From Halichondria panicea (Eukaryota; Porifera; Demospongiae; Suberitida; Halichondriidae): a DNA stretch of 64,000 nucleotides. Of the stretch, positions 11,503 to 23,261 are shown in pieces. The notes under the pieces were generated by a model. It saw nothing but the letters and a program-made list of their open reading frames with translations. It searched no databases and had not been told where the DNA came from. The stretch spans positions 2,758,979 through 2,822,978 of the forward strand of contig NC_087383.1 in assembly GCF_963675165.1 (NCBI RefSeq), read 5' to 3'. How positions within the stretch are numbered: the first letter of the stretch is position 1; each line of letters opens with the position of its first letter. Made by a program: the position numbers and the translations under genes.

Positions 11503-14460
11503 ATGGCCACTAAAGAGCAGAACCAAGGTATAAAGACTGTCATGTTTCCTATAAAGGATAAACCCAATGATTGCTAAAGCATAAAACTCTCATTGGTGAT
11601 TGCTAACCTTGTGTGCTTGCTTATCTATTCTCAGAGCTCACAATTGACGATCTGAAGACAGAAATGAAACTGACTGATGAGCAGCTCAATACAGCAATAA
11701 AGGAACCAGATCTACCCGAGTTAGCAGCATGTTTCGATAACACTGATGATTATCTTGAAAAGCTGGAGCTGTCGCCTGGACAGAAAACTGACGTCAGCGA
11801 AGTGAAGGCTAAAACACGTCTAAACCGCACTCAAGCCGGAATAAAACTTGCCCTAGAATACTGGCAGAACAAGAACCAACTACAAGCCACCTTCCAAGCT
11901 CTGCTACTCATCATACTCTCCCTGCTCAAAGGAGACGTTGCTGTTCAAGTGTGCAAGTACTTGTCTGACAAATGTGAGTCTGTTATGTGAGAGTGTGGTC
12001 ATTGTGGTACCATACGTTGTGGGAGTGATTGCAACCAAATAAGGGACTTTCAACTTAATTGCTATTGTTACACATACAATTCTCTATTTACTATCACCAG
12101 GAATGGTACTCACCTATTGTTTTGTTTCTCCAGACTCCACCACCTCGTGTCCCCACTCTCAAGAGAGGGTCCTGCTGAACCACAAGCTGTCCTCGTACAG
12201 GGACTACCTACAAAGTCGCTACAGAGAACCAGACTCCACATCAGCCACACAATGGCCTCCCGTCTCAACAAACAAAGTCTTTAAACTGGCCATGATTCAG
12301 AAAGAGAAAATACAGAGAGGAAAAATCGACGATGAATTTGTTAAACTAACAATCACAGGAAAAATTGACGATATTTTACTTAAAAAAACTCCGGTTAACT
12401 TGACGAACATTTTCTCTGAGATTGGAGATAGAAGACACTTTGTGTTGATTGAAGGAGCTCCCGGCTCTGGCAAGAGCACCCTTGCTCTACACATTTGTCA
12501 GGAGTGGGCAAAGGGGAAACTGTTCCAAGAATTCGATATTGCAATCCTTGTCAGACTGAGAGATCCCCTCGTTAGAGAAGCCATTACAATTTCTGACTTA
12601 CTTCCCTGCACAAACAAAGCGATGGCTAATGAAATAGAGACTGCAATTATGTCATTGTACGGCAAAGGTGTACTGTGGGTGCTGGACGGATGGGACGAAC
12701 TTTCTTCTGACCTCCCTAGAGACTCAATCATCAACAAACTAATTCGACCAGGCACGTCACAAGAACGTCCGCTACACAAATCCACCATGATTATAACATC
12801 TCGACCATCATCTTCGGCTGAGCTCCACCCACTAGTCTCGTCCAGGGTGGAAGTGTTGGGGTTCAATCCACATGAACTAGAACAGTATTTCACTGAGTGT
12901 CTGAAAGGTGACTCACAAGCTGTGCAGACTCTACTGGAGAGAATTCGAGAGAACCCAGTGGTAGAAGGTAGCTGCTACCTCCCCCTCAATGCTTCCATTG
13001 TCGTTAATTGCTTCCTTTCTGACAACCACTCCCTCCCAACATCCAACCACGGGATATTCACATCAATTGTCCAGAGCTCTCTCAAGAGATACCTCCAGGA
13101 GAAGTTGGGGAAGACCACTCCAGTGGGAGACATCACATCCCCAGACTCACTGCCCTCGGAAATCAGAATGCAGACCGTACAAATGTGTCAACTTGCATAT
13201 CATGGGATCGAAAAAAACAAAGCGACATTTACTGACAGTGATTTGGCCGCTCTTTGCATTACGAAGGACATTTCAAACGTTGGATTATTACAAACTGTTC
13301 CCAGTATCATTAGCGATGGTCATTTGGTTTACTACTGCTTTCTCCACCTGTCTATTCAAGAGCTACTGGCAGCAATCCACATCTCTCTCATGTCTCCCAA
13401 GCAACAAATCTCTGTATTCCAGAAGCTGTTTGGGAATCCTCGATTCAGTGCAGTCTTCCAGTTTTATGCTGGTATCACCAAACTGAGTACAAGTAGACCA
13501 ATCCTCAGCAAGCTACCTCGATTCTTGTGTCCAGTTCCAGCCACTGTTTTTGATCTGGTCAGAAAGGTTGTCAAAACTGAGAAAGAGAAGTATGGTGAGC
13601 CGAAGCCCCTTTTGTTGTCCCTCATCAATTGTTTGTACGAAGCTGAAGACTCGCGACTGTGTGTGTTTGTGGCTAATCTTCTTAATCACAATCTAAATCT
13701 TGATAGCACTACAATGAATCCTATCAACTGCCTCTCTGTTGGATATTTCGTATCAGCTTGTTCCAACACCAGTAATGGATTCACACTTCGCCTCAGAAGT
13801 TGCTCTATTAGTGAACAAGGCTGCAAATTTCTGGCACGAGGACTCTCCAAGTGTCCCAACTCTAATAATGATATTCCTACAGAAGGGATACACATCGCTG
13901 AGATTATCGAGAACACTATTTCAATATCTGAATTGGATTTGTTTAATAATGCCATTGGTAACAGTGGACTTAGCACACTCTGTGAGGCCTTCTCAGCGAA
14001 CATATCATTAAAGCGCCTGCACCTGACCAAATGCTCACTAACAATATCAGACGACAATGGAGCTGCCCTCTATCAACTTCTGAATACAAACAATTCCCTC
14101 GAATATCTTAATTTGTCTGGTAACACAGTGACTAGCTGTCGTCACATTGCTGCTGGACTAGCAGTCAATAAGACTCTGAGAACATTGGACTTGATTTCCT
14201 GTGAACTGACTGATCAGAGTATCGAGGAGCTATCAACTGGACTGATCAACAAGATTGAAGAACTGAACATATGGGGTAATGACTCAATAACAGAAGATGG
14301 AATGAAGACGCTTGCCAGACATCTAACCACCCACTGCTCTGAACTGACAGTATTGTGGATACCCGACCACCTAGGATCCTGTATCAAGACAGTATTCAGG
14401 GACGCTAACAAAGAGAGGAAGAGAAATGGACTACCCGAGATTAATGTACTATGTACTTGA
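11503..14460 (+). CDS. NLR1: Death-fold/NACHT/LRR receptor
   Basis: Predicted cytosolic innate immune sensor of the animal NLR class. Three exons, 11503-11527, 11635-11973 and 12134-14460, have GT/AG borders and compatible phases and sum to 897 codons including the stop (896 residues). The upstream in-frame ATG at 12103 lies in intron 2 and is not used in this model. Residues about 9-121 form a helical Death-fold-like domain. NACHT: Walker A GAPGSGKST at 229-237; Walker B WVLDGWDEL at about 303-311. Winged-helix-like and linker segments follow, then leucine-rich repeats from about 670 to 880 (ISELDLFNNAIG, LEYLNLSGN). No signal peptide or membrane segment. Domain order matches the NLRs described from sponges. 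Ligand is unknown. Very confident on class, moderately on exact exon 1. Confidence 0.9.
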
Positions 14461-14800
14461 GACTTAATTGACCAATGAATTATTCATTCATTTTTATATG
14501 CCTGGATTGATCTAATGATTATTATACTCTCCTTTAATGATCTAGATATCATTAATGTGTATGCTATAGATATGTAATAGATTCATGTGCGTTAATTATG
14601 ATTATTAATTTATAATTAATTGATTGATTATTAATTGAGATTGATTGTTATTCATACAGTTTTGACAATTGATTTTAATTCTGCCATAATGCATTCAATG
14701 ACAATTTAAATGCATAGAGAAAAGCAGTGAAGTATTATATACTAGTATATATAATTATGTTAGACACTATAAAAACAAATGTTGTTAATTAATTACAACT
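14461..14800. other. AT-rich 3' flank of NLR1
   Basis: No gene. The TAAT/ATTA-rich sequence from about 14612 to 14800 is duplicated at 26947-27130, where it is fused directly to the broken NACHT exon of NLR2. That shows NLR2 once had the same downstream DNA. Confidence 0.7.
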
Positions 14801-14859
14801 TGTCAATAGCACAGCAATAACAAAGGCTTCTGATCTCCTTGGTAACAATGAACAATAAC

Positions 14860-14922
14860 AGACAGACACACACACAGTCAGCTTTACCGTATCCCTCGTG
14901 CGGCTACGCCTCGAGGCATAAC
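14860..14922. repeat. Short CCTCG...CGAGG element with CA tail
   Basis: Copy of the dispersed element: an ACACAC run, cagtcagctttaccgtatc, then cctcg, gcggctacg and ctcgaggcataa. Followed by a copy of the spacer leading to the CCG zeta exon, as at 16905 and 27215. Confidence 0.55.
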
Positions 14923-15028
14923 AAGGGCTTCTCCTTGGTAATAATGATAAATGCTCACATGCACAGTAAATTGTCAATGAACACATGCAACTAGTGAAAA
15001 TCCAATTTAACGCTCTGATGCCTTTTGT

Positions 15029-15690
15029 TCATATAATTATGAGGAAGATGAGCAAATTAACGTTCACTTTAGCCCTCCCAAACATCTTCTAAACATCTTC
15101 ATGATTGCCAGGCCCTCGTATTGCAGCTGAAGGAGGTCCTGTGTGGGGAGAAGAGAGGGCAGTGAAACACTTCAACTGGTATACACAACATTTCTGAACC
15201 TAGGGGAGTGTTAACATAGCGCTCAACGTTACACATAGAGGCATAAAATAAGTCAATAGCCTCACACTGAAATAGATTAGTAGTAGAATCTGGACAAAGT
15301 ACGTACAAGAGCAATAATATTAAGAGCACATGTCGATGATTATCATGTTGTTTGATCATAGTAGAGGGATTCCCAGAATAGTACATCAATGACAAGAGAC
15401 ATACGAAGCTCTTAACATCAATACCGTGACACACCAATGTACGCAGGAATTGAAAGCACAAATTCTACATTGACAGCCCATATTAAAGATCTAAGCACAC
15501 AACACAAGTATGTTAGTATCTGCTATGCACTCTCCAGTACGTAGGTAGAGACTCACAGAGTGGGTGGGGCATACCTCCATGGACACTGATGCAGATGATT
15601 GGTTTGATCACGTCAGAGTACGCATCAATACCCAGCTATCTGTCCGGGGGGTCCACAGTCGATGCTTGCAGGAAGAACTCTCTGTGGGGG
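15029..15690 (-). pseudogene. CCG 3' module, copy A (zeta and delta exons)
   Basis: The zeta exon (15138-15029) begins at a CACAG acceptor and ends at TGA, so it looks like the last coding exon of CCG. It encodes DLLQLQYEGLAIMKMFG and a hydrophobic tail. The epsilon exon is missing here. The delta exon (about 15563-15690) reads STVDPPDR then a TAG then LGIDAYSDVIKPI, so this copy is broken. The 88-codon frame in between (15200-15460) is repeated at 20541-20798 and 27677-27940 and probably lies in an intron. I do not recognise the protein. Confidence 0.45.
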
Positions 15691-15804
15691 GTACAGTGAG
15701 AGTCATAATTATTAAGATTCAGTTTCGGAGTCATAAGATTCAGTTTCGGGAATAAATGTCATAGAAAGTCACTAATTGACTCACCTTTTTTCCAGCCGAG
15801 GTAA

Positions 15805-16590
15805 ATGGAGCACAGCTATAGGTTACGTCTCTGTGGGGCATGTAAAAATAGTGGGGCATGTAAAAATTGATTGACTGAAATTGAGTATCAGGTTTTAAGC
15901 AACTAATAATGATTAATCTTGTTCAGCGCACAATCCATTCTACCCCCCGCCCACACACACCTGGTCAGTAGACAGCTGATTGCCTATCCACAACATCGAA
16001 GGATTTTATCGCAGCTATGTACTTCATTGTACAGCTGCAAGGGGAGTGACGTGTGATACAGTGTGATTCAATGAAAGTCAGTACAACACAGTTAGTGTAT
16101 GTTTACCAAAGAGGTACATGAGATTTTTCTGACAAATCATTCTTGTACTCTCTAATACACTAACAGGGTTTCATCTAGGATAACAAGTTGGGGGGGGGGG
16201 GGGAGATTTTTTTGCCCACTTTTGTTTAAATGATTACATCATGCTTAACTTGCTAATGTGATGACATGTAGTACTAATGTGATGATGTCATTAGTTATTA
16301 GATTCGCTAAATAATAACTTAGGTACTTTACTGGATACCCAATTGAAACAAAATTAAAATTCCTCACAATTTACCACAACCACAGACAAGTACTATCTAT
16401 GAATTAGATTATTTTTACACCACAACTGTCAAAGATAAAAATCACAAATGTACCTAAGTCATTTTGAAACATACCTTGTAACTCCCCCCCCCCCCCCCTG
16501 TACGAGTTATATGTTTGTGTTAAGCACACTTAACAGTGTACTCTAAAAGCTACATTTTGATAGTAAAAACTTGGGTATGATGTAAATTAA
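15805..16590. repeat. Dispersed paralogous block (copy 2 of 5)
   Basis: Close copy of 1-790 with a longer G-run (about 16190-16203) and a longer C-run (about 16485-16498). The minus-strand candidate exon seen at 141-214 is present near 15961-16034 but carries an in-frame TAG. No gene is supported. Confidence 0.6.
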
Positions 16591-16619
16591 ATCCAATTTA
16601 ACGCTCTGATGCCTTTTGT

Positions 16620-16729
16620 TCATATAATTATGAGGAAGATGAGCAAATTAACGTTCACTTTAGCCCTCCCAAACATCTTCTAAACATCTTCATGATTGCC
16701 AGGCCCTCGTATTGCAGCTGAAGGAGGTC
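16620..16729 (-). pseudogene. CCG zeta (terminal) exon, extra copy
   Basis: A 110-bp copy of the terminal CCG exon with acceptor and TGA stop preserved. It is followed within 0.4 kb by another zeta exon (17103-17212), with a CA microsatellite and the CCTCG...CGAGG element between them. The upstream exons that would make it useful are missing. Confidence 0.5.
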
Positions 16730-16869
16730 CTGTGTGGGGAGAAGAGAGGGCAGTGAAACACTTCAACTGGTGTAAGACAAATGAATACATGTACTTACAT
16801 ACACCGTACAAGCACAACACTATATACCTGACACAAGGCAGTAATTTTTTTCTTCTCCTTGGTAATGAT

Positions 16870-16870
16870 A

Positions 16871-16906
<36 letters not shown>

Positions 16907-17000
16907 CAGCTTTACCGTATCCCTCGTGCGGTAATAATAGACACACACGCACAGTCAGCTTTACGGTATCCCTTGTGCGGCTACGCCTCGAGGCATAACA
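16870..17000. repeat. CA microsatellite and doubled CCTCG...CGAGG element
   Basis: About 16 AC dinucleotides (16870-16903) precede one truncated and one complete copy of the cagtcagcttta-ccgtatccct element; the complete one ends cgaggcataac near 16997. The doubling looks like a local tandem duplication. Confidence 0.6.
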
Positions 17001-17102
17001 AGGGCTTCTCCTTGAATTGGATAAATGCTCACATGCACAGTAAATTGTCAATGCAAGCAATTTGCTAGTGAAAATCAAATTTAATGTTCTGATGCCTTTT
17101 GT

Positions 17103-17419
17103 TCATATAATTATGAGGAAGATGAGCAAATTAACGTTCACTTTAGCCCTCCCAAACATCTTCTAAACATCTTCATGATTGCCAGACCCTCGTATTGCAG
17201 CTGAAGGAGGTCCTGTGTGGGGAGAAGAAAGGGCAGTGAAACACTTCAACTGGTATAAGACAAAGAATGCATGTATTCTACATAACACAAAATCATATTA
17301 GTACTCCCTTTATTGCTCCCCTCACCTGGAAGACCAGCTCCACATTCTCTATCTGCCTGCCCAGGAAACGACCAGACACCTCAAACTTGCTCACATCCAC
17401 TGACCAGTTGCTCCGCCAT
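17103..17419 (-). pseudogene. CCG zeta and epsilon exons, copy B
   Basis: Zeta exon 17212-17103 and, upstream on the minus strand, epsilon exon 17419-17326, which ends at a GTGAGG donor and encodes SNWSVDVSKFEVSGRFLGRQ and a few more residues. Epsilon and zeta would join to give a beta-strand-like segment running into a leucine-rich tail. No delta or earlier exons are linked to it here; an unrelated spacer follows (17430-17870). Family unknown to me. Confidence 0.4.
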
Positions 17420-18772
17420 CTGACAGCTCACGTGAATATATTTGCAACCGTGACGTCATCAACAGCAACAAAAATCACAAAGAAGCTCCGCTTGATAGTG
17501 TTGTAGGTTAGTGGCAATAGCTGAAGATACAGTCCTATAACTCAAGCTATAAAGTCTGATACTGGCTGCATAGGTGTTGTAGCAACCACCATGCCTTAAA
17601 TAATGCCATGCCTCTTATTTTTGAAAGAGGTTGCACTGTTTTTGTTACAAAAAGCTACCACCAGCCCCCCTGGAATTTTTACTGAGACGGCGCTTATGGA
17701 ATAACGGTGAGCGAGTACAAGTCAGTTTTAGCTGGTAGCTGTTGTACAAGCCTTTAGCTACAGTGTATGCTAAGTAAGGAACAGATTCGTTGTTACCAAA
17801 ATTTTTTGTCACTTGTTTTAGCATGCCTAGTAAAGCCACACACAATTTGAGTACAAGTAAAACTAGTGTTCAAGCTGGCGCTGTGCTAATGCCTCTCGCC
17901 ATGTTTTTGCTTTCGCTCAAAAGTATTAGAGTGTTATATTGGTTTCTATAATGAATTTTATATTAAAGTTAGCTTATTTATATAAAGTCACTGAGAAGAA
18001 AAGACTTATTTACATGCATCTATTGTTGTTATTATTTATTGTATTATGTGGCTTACCAGGACCTCAAGAAAGAAGAAAATTGATTCTTCTTCCAGGATCT
18101 GTAGTTCAGTGTATATAATATCTAAGAAGAAAATACCTGTGTACATGCATATTGTTATCAATATTGTTATATGCATGGTAGTGTTTTGTGGCTTACCAGG
18201 CCCTCAATACAAAGATGATTCTGCCAGGAGGATCTGGATCTGGATCTTGGATTTTTCTCACACAGGGAATGAGCGCGCATGCGCATTACATCCATAGGAA
18301 TAATTAAAGGGTGTGTCCAAAGAGATCAATTTCACAAATGGCTACTGCTAGCTAGCTGTTTTAACAGATATTTTCTGAGTATTGTAGCTAACAAAAAGCT
18401 AGCGCTTTAGTGCAAGGCTAACTCATATGTTGAATAGAAAGTTTGTGCGGACAGATGATGCTATGAAAGATTCTGAAGAGACTGCAACAGCCTTCAATGT
18501 GAGTCAAACTAGCCATAACTCGAGAAAGAAGCTTTAGTTTGCTAATCCACGAATCAAAACCCAAGGGAACGTGGCTAGAAGCCTATAGAAGCTGTTAGCT
18601 TTCGTCGCATTGCAACCGTTGAGCAGTTACAGCTGGAACAGACACACACACACACACACACATACACACACAGTCAGCTTTACCGTATCCCTCGTGCGGC
18701 TACGCCTCGAGGCATAAATATAAACAATATTTTAAGCATAACAAACAATATCTTAAACATAACCATTTAATC
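17420..18772. repeat. Spacer with repeats related to 900-2280
   Basis: From about 17870 to 18640 the sequence follows 930-2260 with gaps. It includes a caaaaagctagcgctttag segment near 18392 and a CA microsatellite plus CCTCG...CGAGG element at 18640-18716. I see no gene in it. Confidence 0.5.
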
Positions 18773-19955
18773 TTAGTCTAACTCAGGCTCTGATTCGGAC
18801 TGACTGGTTTGACTGTCACTCCCTGTATTTTGTCCGAACACCCAGTCGACGATGTCTTCCCCTTCTCTGTCTGTCAATCTGCCTGCCTCCACATCTTCTT
18901 CCAGAGATATAATGTGAGTTTCGTTCTGTTTTGACCCTGCTATGTTATTACCACAATTTAAACACTCACAGCCAATTGAACAATGCTTCCCCCTTTTCTT
19001 GCAGCCACACCGTCCAGTCAAACAACCTGTCGAACACTTGCATCCTTTAAGGAGTGAGTTGACTCGATCACGGACAGCCTGTACGTTGGTGGCAGTATCC
19101 CATTTAATGGTGAGCTCATTGTCTGTGATACTCCAACCGTAGTTTTCTAATGGCTCTAATGTCATAATGGGTTGATCAGATTGTTGCCACATGTGTAGAA
19201 CCCAACACGATCGCTTCCAATGAAGCAAAAGTGCATCATCAGATGGTATCATCTCGTTTTCAAATTTGACCCTGTCCCAAATATTTTGCCTTATATTGTC
19301 TAGCCAAATAGAGTGTTGTTCTTTAACTGTTAAATTTTGTTCAGACAATGAATGGTAATATGTAGCTGGTGAGTTAGTGTCAAATCCTGTTGCATGTTGT
19401 TTAAAGTAAGCTGTTCCCACCAGACGTACAAATGCTAAAAAACCCAATTCGTACTCTTGATTTGAAAGTCTTACATTTGCTAGGGTGCCTGGGGTCGAGC
19501 TTTCCAATCCTGAAGATATAAACTTAGTGTTCTGGTAAAAATATCGTAAAAATGTTGTTTTTCCTATTTTGCTAAAAAAGGATATGTAGTCACATCCACT
19601 TTAGCGCGTCGAAGTGCATCTTCTATGAGATCTTTGGGTTTACCGAGTGACGCTAGTATAGCATCTGTAACATTCCAATACACTACATATGCTTTTTTGT
19701 TAGGTTTGTCCCATTGTGGTGCGTATGTATCATCCCCTAAACAGCGTGTTATATCTTTTCTACATTTAGGACAAACCTGACGAGTGAAATCAATCTTCAA
19801 GGAGGCTGCAAGGGTACGTGCTGGCTCACTTCGCCAGTTGCTTGGACTACTCATATTCCCACTGACGCCATGGCACAACTCACATACTCCGTTGTCTGCA
19901 ACACTGTCACTGACTTCCCCAAAAGAAAGCTGCCTTCTAGTTTTTCGCTTACTAG
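18773..19955 (-). CDS. CXC (tesmin/TSO1-like) cysteine-rich protein, one frameshift
   Basis: Two minus-strand frames form one protein. The upstream part (to about 19955, where a TCTAG acceptor precedes the open frame) has a CELC...CPKC zinc-binding pair. The downstream part (19580-18773) ends in a cysteine array CKCSTGC, RCGCKKRG and CSIGCECLNC, typical of CXC domains that bind DNA in tesmin/MSL2-type proteins. The frames meet at a run of six T (19574-19579, minus strand); one extra base there would make the reading continuous, so this is a recent mutation, a sequencing error or, less likely, programmed slippage. Similar CXC proteins are multi-copy in cnidarian and sponge genomes and may be transposon-borne. 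No start codon is assigned. Confidence 0.6.
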
Positions 19956-20540
19956 CTAGACACTATTTTACAAATGTTTGTATTAATTTTTTATATCATT
20001 ATTGTGTGACACAACAAACCTGGAATGTCTATGATGTGTCCATAGTCTGTGTACGTGTGGTGCACTCCATCTTGTGGGACTCCATGTGGTTTGACATGGA
20101 AATTGTGGTCAAGTTTGCAAGCTCATAATTTTTGCTTCAAAGCTGGGTACAAGCAAAATGTTTTTGCAAAGTAATGCTCAAAGCTTACAAATTTTGTTGA
20201 TACCCATCACGTAGCTTCACTTTGTTAGCAAAATTTTTTGTCACTTGTTCTAGAGGAGTACTATCATAATTATGACATAGAGTGCTATTTGAGCTCGTGG
20301 AGCCAAACTTATAAAAGCTTAACAACTATTCTCGTGTATGCATGTAGACTAGGAACAGTTCTACGTGCCTGAGCTCGTTCGTGAGTGTATGTACAATACT
20401 TCGTAGAATATAAGTGTGTGAATATTTAATTACTTGTAGTATTAGCTTCATTTTGATAGCGGAAGTTGAACTTCCGTTGCAAATAAATTTGTGTACTTAT
20501 ATAGTACTTCCGGAATCTTGGCGGAACAACTGTGACGTGA

Positions 20541-21600
20541 TCAACACAACATTTCTGAACCTGGGGGAGTGTTAACATAGCGCTCAACGTTACACATAGA
20601 GGCATAAAGTAAGTCAATAGCCTCACACTGAAATAGATTAGTAGTAGAAGCTGGACAAAGTATGTACAAGAGCAATAATATTAAGAGCACATGTCGATGA
20701 TTATCATGTTGTTTGATCATAGTAGAGGGATTCCCAGAATAGTACATCAATGACAAGAGACATACGAAGCTCTTAACATCAATACCGTGACACACCAATG
20801 TACGCAGGAATTGAAAGCATAATTATATTCTATTTAGTATATAGACAGCCCGTATTAAAGATCTAAGCACACAACACAATTAAGTATGTTAGTATCTGCT
20901 ATGCACTCTCCAGTACGTAGGTGAAGACTCACAGAGTGGGTGGGGCATATCTCCATGGACACTGATGCAGATGATTTGATTTGATCACGTCAGAGTACGC
21001 GTCAATACCCAGCTATCTGTCCGGGGGGTCCACTGTCGATGCCCACAGGAAGAACCCTCTGGGGGGGGAACAGTGAGAGTCATATTATGATTTAGTTCCG
21101 GGAATAAATGTCATAGAAAGTCACTAATTGACTCACATTTTTTCCAGCCAACGTAAATGGAGCACAGTTATAGGTTACGTCTCTGTGGGGCATGGAAAAA
21201 TTGATTGACTGAAATTGTGTATCAGGTTTTAAGCAACTTTTTTTAGCAGAATCTCATTGAACATCTACTTATTCAACGTATATATAACGTATAAATCACT
21301 TATTGAGCGCACAATCCATTCTACCCGGCCCACACACACCTGGTCAGTAGACAGCTGATTGCCTATCCACAACATTGAAGGATTTTATCGCAGCTATGTA
21401 CTTCATTGTACAGCTGCAAGGGGAGTGACGTATGATACAGTGTGATTCAATGAAAGTCAGTACAACACAGTTACTGTATGTTTACCAAAGAGGTACATGA
21501 GATTGTTCTGACAAATTAATCTTGTACTCTCTAATACACTAACAGGGTTTCATCTAGGATAACAAGTTGGGGGGGGGAGATTTGTGAGTGCGTAAGCGCG
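20541..21600 (-). pseudogene. CCG 3' module remnant, copy C, with paralogous block
   Basis: This repeats the 15200-15790 intronic stretch, then a delta exon (about 20940-21065) reading GIDAYSDVIK-like sequence with frame damage, then the dispersed block of 1-790 (21150-21600). Epsilon and zeta are missing because sequence shared with other copies only begins near 20530. 19956-20530 is spacer without a recognisable gene. Confidence 0.4.
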
Positions 21601-22134
21601 TCGCAACATTTGGCTAGGCCCACTTTTTATGTTTTTTTTATTTGATTACAACATGCTTAACCTAACGCATCACAGTAGAGATATCTACCTTTAGTTAATC
21701 ACATGTAATACTAATGTGATGATGTCATTATTCTACAACATGGGGGGGAAGAACCACCCTCCCCCCAATAGATGAAACCCTGACAAACTGATATAGTACC
21801 AGAAATGCAACCTTTATATGGGGAAAAAAAAACGGGCAATAGTCTCTAGACACAATCGGCATCATGTATTGTGTATTTTGCCTAAGCCATAATCAGTACA
21901 TACTGTGTAGCAGGTCATTTTCGTGGGATAAAAAATCCGAGACAAAATCGTAGGCGTGGTGCAGCAGTGATTTTGTGTGTAAAAATTCCCTTTGCTTCAC
22001 TGCATTGCATGCGTTCCGGTCAACCATGCCTACGTTTTCGTGAGTGATAAATATTCGTCAAGGTTTAGCTTGCCCACGGAAACTATACCCAGGACGCTAT
22101 ATGTACGGTACGGTATACTGTACCACTTTATCAC

Positions 22135-22288
22135 CTGTTTCAAGTACTCTTCCTTCTCCCGTTACTTCGTAGCACTCGAATATGTCCACCTCGTCCACTG
22201 CAGGCACACTGCTCTGCTCCAACTCCTTACAGCGATCCAGTGCCTTCTTGAGCTCTTCCTCCATCACAAGTCTCTCTTGCACAGCAGA
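22135..22288 (-). CDS. CCG beta exon (intact copy)
   Basis: A 154-bp exon between a CCCAG acceptor (22288 side) and a donor before GTGATAAAG. It encodes a charged helical segment with ERLVMEEELKKALDRC and then DIFECYEVTGEGR. Copies at 54526-54674 and 59127-59269 lack about 5-11 bases in the middle and shift frame, so this is the best-preserved beta exon. Predicted coiled coil. The protein family is not recognised. Whether this exon is still part of an expressed gene is unknown. Confidence 0.5.
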
Positions 22289-22886
22289 CTGGGTAATAGA
22301 TTGCATGGTGGTCAACTACACACACAGGTATACAGATACAACCATCACAGCATCGTGGTAGTGGTACAGTAGTTATAATAAAGGTACAGTAGACTCTCGT
22401 TATTCCGACTCTCTGAAGTACGGCCTGAAATGTGGCCAACTCGCTATTCTGTATACTTGCTGCCCCAAACTAGTAATTTTATACGTATACATTTTGGGTG
22501 TGGTTTAGCAGAAAAACTGTGTGTGGGGGGAGTGGTTGGGGTGTACAATGAGAGGTAGGAAGCGGGATGCTCATGAACACTACAATGAAAGTTATAAAAA
22601 AGGTAAACCGTTTTGTGAGCAAACACAGCTGTGGGATTACATTGTAATAGAGAGGAAATATGATTCATTATCTTTATTTGTTATCCTCGAGACAAAACCG
22701 CAAAATTAGTCATTAATATTCGAGGTAGGTTGATTTTAAGCCGCGGCTATTTTCTGAAATGCAAACTACCGCGCTCTTCTGGCCAAGTTGCACTGTCCCA
22801 AGGGTGGCCGGATTAACGAGAGTCTACTGTACATGTATTAATTATACAGTATTTACCGAGTGCAAACATGTACATGCTAAACTCAC

Positions 22887-23037
22887 ATCTGCCCTTGCTG
22901 TTGGCCAGTTCCAATTCTCTCACCAGCTCAGCCATGACACCCGGGTCCATGATTTGAGACCTCTCGGGCAGTATCTCCTCCAACTCCCTCAGCAGGTCAT
23001 CCTCTAGACATTGAATGGTCTCACTCTTCTCCTCAAC
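22887..23037 (-). pseudogene. CCG alpha exon, copy with 1-bp insertion
   Basis: Same exon as 55264-55413 but 151 instead of 150 bp: an extra base near the donor gives SKGR in place of SKAD. It follows a short exon at about 23329-23262 (QYQRASLVPIPPTE) whose GTGAG donor is in phase with it. Confidence 0.55.
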
Positions 23038-23261
23038 CTGACAGGGGAACATCAATAAGTTGCTGCCAGGTGGAGAATACTCGACATACAATAGTGACGT
23101 GCATGTACACTCAACTACTGAATCTGGCAATGAAATTTAACGGTATTCTCCCACTTTGAAATAAAGGCCAGCTTAAAGTTGGACTGTAGTTAGCAAATAG
23201 TAGATCGATTTTGATTAAAGGCCAGTGAATATTCTAACCACTGCACATGTGTATCTCTCAC

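Noticed and set aside
12103-12133. In-frame ATG at 12103 as the NLR1 start
   Set aside because: The preceding Death-fold exons splice in phase to 12134, giving a complete frame; 12103-12133 lies in the intron and is preceded by a stop when read from exon 2.
15200-15461. Open frame conserved at 15.2, 20.6 and 27.7 kb
   Set aside because: Conservation is explained by recent duplication of the whole intron; no ATG context or domain supports a gene.
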